Below, one piece after another: positions 40,827-41,660 of a DNA stretch of 41,660 nucleotides. The stretch lies in NCBI RefSeq assembly GCF_020193655.1, contig NZ_JADYVE010000026.1, positions 1 to 41,660 on the forward strand, read 5' to 3'. Numbering within the stretch: position 1 is the stretch's first letter; each line of letters starts with the position of its first letter. Under the pieces are notes generated by a model. The model saw only the letters and a list, made by a program, of their open reading frames with translations, was not told the DNA's origin and did no database searches. Source of the stretch: Ensifer sp. IC3342 (GTDB lineage Bacteria > Pseudomonadota > Alphaproteobacteria > Rhizobiales > Rhizobiaceae). A program made the translations under genes and the position numbers.

Positions 40827-40948
40827 GTTACCCGAAGGGGAGGCGGGACCGACTGCGCCCCCGCACCTCGCACACTGCTTTATCGGCCGTACCAGGTTGT
40901 CGGTAAACCCGGACGAAACCATGGCCATCGTACCGTTCGGCGAAATGC

Positions 40949-41572
40949 ATGGAGACTAAATTGGCGCAAAACAACGTGACGCCATTCCGGAGGCCCCGGA
41001 AGGCCGGCGGCGGCCGTCGGCAAGAAATACCCACTAAGCGGAAGCGACCTCGTGTCGCTTATCCTCGTCGTCGCGGAAGAACAATCGCGATCGTCGGGCT
41101 CGCGATCATTGCCGTCGCTGGATTCCTCTCAGCTTACGGCACAAGCAACCTCACGAGCCTCCTGGCTTTCGCCAACCCCTCGACAGCGGATTCACTGTCA
41201 GCTTCGTTTTCGATCTGCGGCGATAGCCGTCACATCAACTGTGTCGTCGACGGCGATACGTTCTGGTTCGAAGGCGAGAAAATCCGCATTGCCGATATCG
41301 ACACACCTGAGTTGAACCCGCCGCGATGCGAGGCAGAACGGCTAAAAGGGGAGGCGGCGAAGGCGCGCCTCCTGGCCCTGCTTAACGCGGGGACGTTCTC
41401 GCTTTCGACCGGCGTCCGAGACGAGGACAAGTATGGGCGCAAGCTCCGTACGGTGACCCGCGCGGGACGCTCGCTCGGCAGCACACTCATCCATGAAGGC
41501 CTTGCAAGGTCCTGGGACGGTGAGAGACACGGATGGTTGTCTAATCGCATCCCGGTCGTCAAGGTGCTTTAG
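40949..41572 (+). CDS. Membrane-anchored thermonuclease-like (SNase domain) protein
   Basis: A 207-residue protein with a basic N-terminus, one membrane segment (IAIVGLAIIAVAGFLSAYG, residues about 46-64) and an SNase-type domain. Active-site residues are visible: Asp/Thr of VVDGDTFWFEGEKIRIADID, the following TPE glutamate, and the arginine of KYGRKLRTV. It should cut DNA or RNA outside or at the inner membrane. Similar genes follow traG on several rhizobial plasmids, so a role in conjugation or nucleic-acid uptake is possible but unproven. The start is ATG 40949; TTG 40961 has a better-placed GGAG. Its last 13 codons lie in the terminal inverted repeat. Confidence 0.87.
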   Translation: METKLAQNNVTPFRRPRKAGGGRRQEIPTKRKRPRVAYPRRRGRTIAIVGLAIIAVAGFLSAYGTSNLTSLLAFANPSTADSLSASFSICGDSRHINCVVDGDTFWFEGEKIRIADIDTPELNPPRCEAERLKGEAAKARLLALLNAGTFSLSTGVRDEDKYGRKLRTVTRAGRSLGSTLIHEGLARSWDGERHGWLSNRIPVVKVL

Positions 41573-41660
41573 GCATTCGGCGACCTTGCCGGGTTGCGGG
41601 TAGGCAACGCAGATTAAATTGATCGGTGGATCGGCGCTCAGCGGCATGTCCTTCGGAGCT
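41534..41660. repeat. Right arm of the 127-bp perfect inverted repeat
   Basis: Exact reverse complement of bases 1-127. It starts inside the last 13 codons of the thermonuclease-like gene and continues 88 bp past its stop to the end of the window. Confidence 0.97.

Noticed and set aside
1..41660. Idea that matching ends mean a closed circular plasmid
   Set aside because: The ends match in inverted, not direct, orientation, so they cannot be joined into a circle by overlap.
1..41660. CRISPR arrays, rRNA and tRNA genes
   Set aside because: No regularly spaced direct repeats and no recognisable tRNA or rRNA sequences were seen on either strand.

Overview
The window looks like a piece of a large conjugative replicon from the Rhizobiales (Rhizobium/Sinorhizobium/Agrobacterium group). 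The evidence is a repABC replication and partition operon with its antisense RNA, a quorum-sensing-linked traI-trbBCDEJKLFGHI mating-pair cluster, traR/traM, and a Ti/NGR234-type DNA-processing module (traH-traB-traF-traA, oriT, traC-traD-traG). Remnants of nifH with a NifA/sigma-54 promoter suggest a symbiotic, or formerly symbiotic, host. There are no rRNA or tRNA genes and no CRISPR array. All family names come from reading the sequence and from memory; no database was searched.

Layout. (1) 1-5.2 kb is eroded DNA: a serine recombinase, a broken AbiEii-type toxin, three separate repC fragments (one inverted) and parS-like palindromes. (2) 5.2-8.9 kb carries repC, the counter-transcribed RNA, repB and repA, all on the minus strand. 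(3) 9.35-20.85 kb carries traI, trbB to trbI, traR and traM; traI and trbB lie in one uninterrupted reading frame. (4) 21.0-25.8 kb is a junkyard: a small XRE regulator, a broken DUF433 antitoxin, an internal traA fragment, a broken quiC/HPPD-like gene, an IS21 istB fragment, a palindromic element and a nifH 5' remnant with a well-preserved NifA/sigma-54 promoter. (5) 25.8-28.8 kb is an intact four-gene cargo operon: subtilisin-like S8 peptidase, small I9-inhibitor-like protein, DNA/RNA non-specific (NUC) endonuclease and a small unknown protein. (6) 29.0-32.3 kb is a second, diverged copy of the trbI-traR-XRE-antitoxin-toxin segment, with trbI and traR broken but the antitoxin intact. (7) 32.3-41.6 kb carries traH-traB-traF-traA, oriT, traC-traD-traG and a membrane-anchored thermonuclease-like gene.

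How it works together. RepA/RepB partition the plasmid, RepC initiates replication, and the antisense RNA limits RepC. TraI should make an acyl-homoserine lactone sensed by TraR, with TraM opposing TraR, to switch on the Trb mating channel and the Tra relaxosome. One complete transfer set can be assembled, but only by combining genes on both sides of the cargo. The two trbI-traR-XRE-antitoxin arms differ visibly in sequence, which fits recombination between two related plasmids better than a recent tandem duplication.

The two ends of the window are a perfect 127-bp inverted repeat, which looks like an assembly-graph boundary inside a longer inverted repeat. The strongest candidate for something undescribed is the protease-inhibitor-nuclease operon at 25830-28821.
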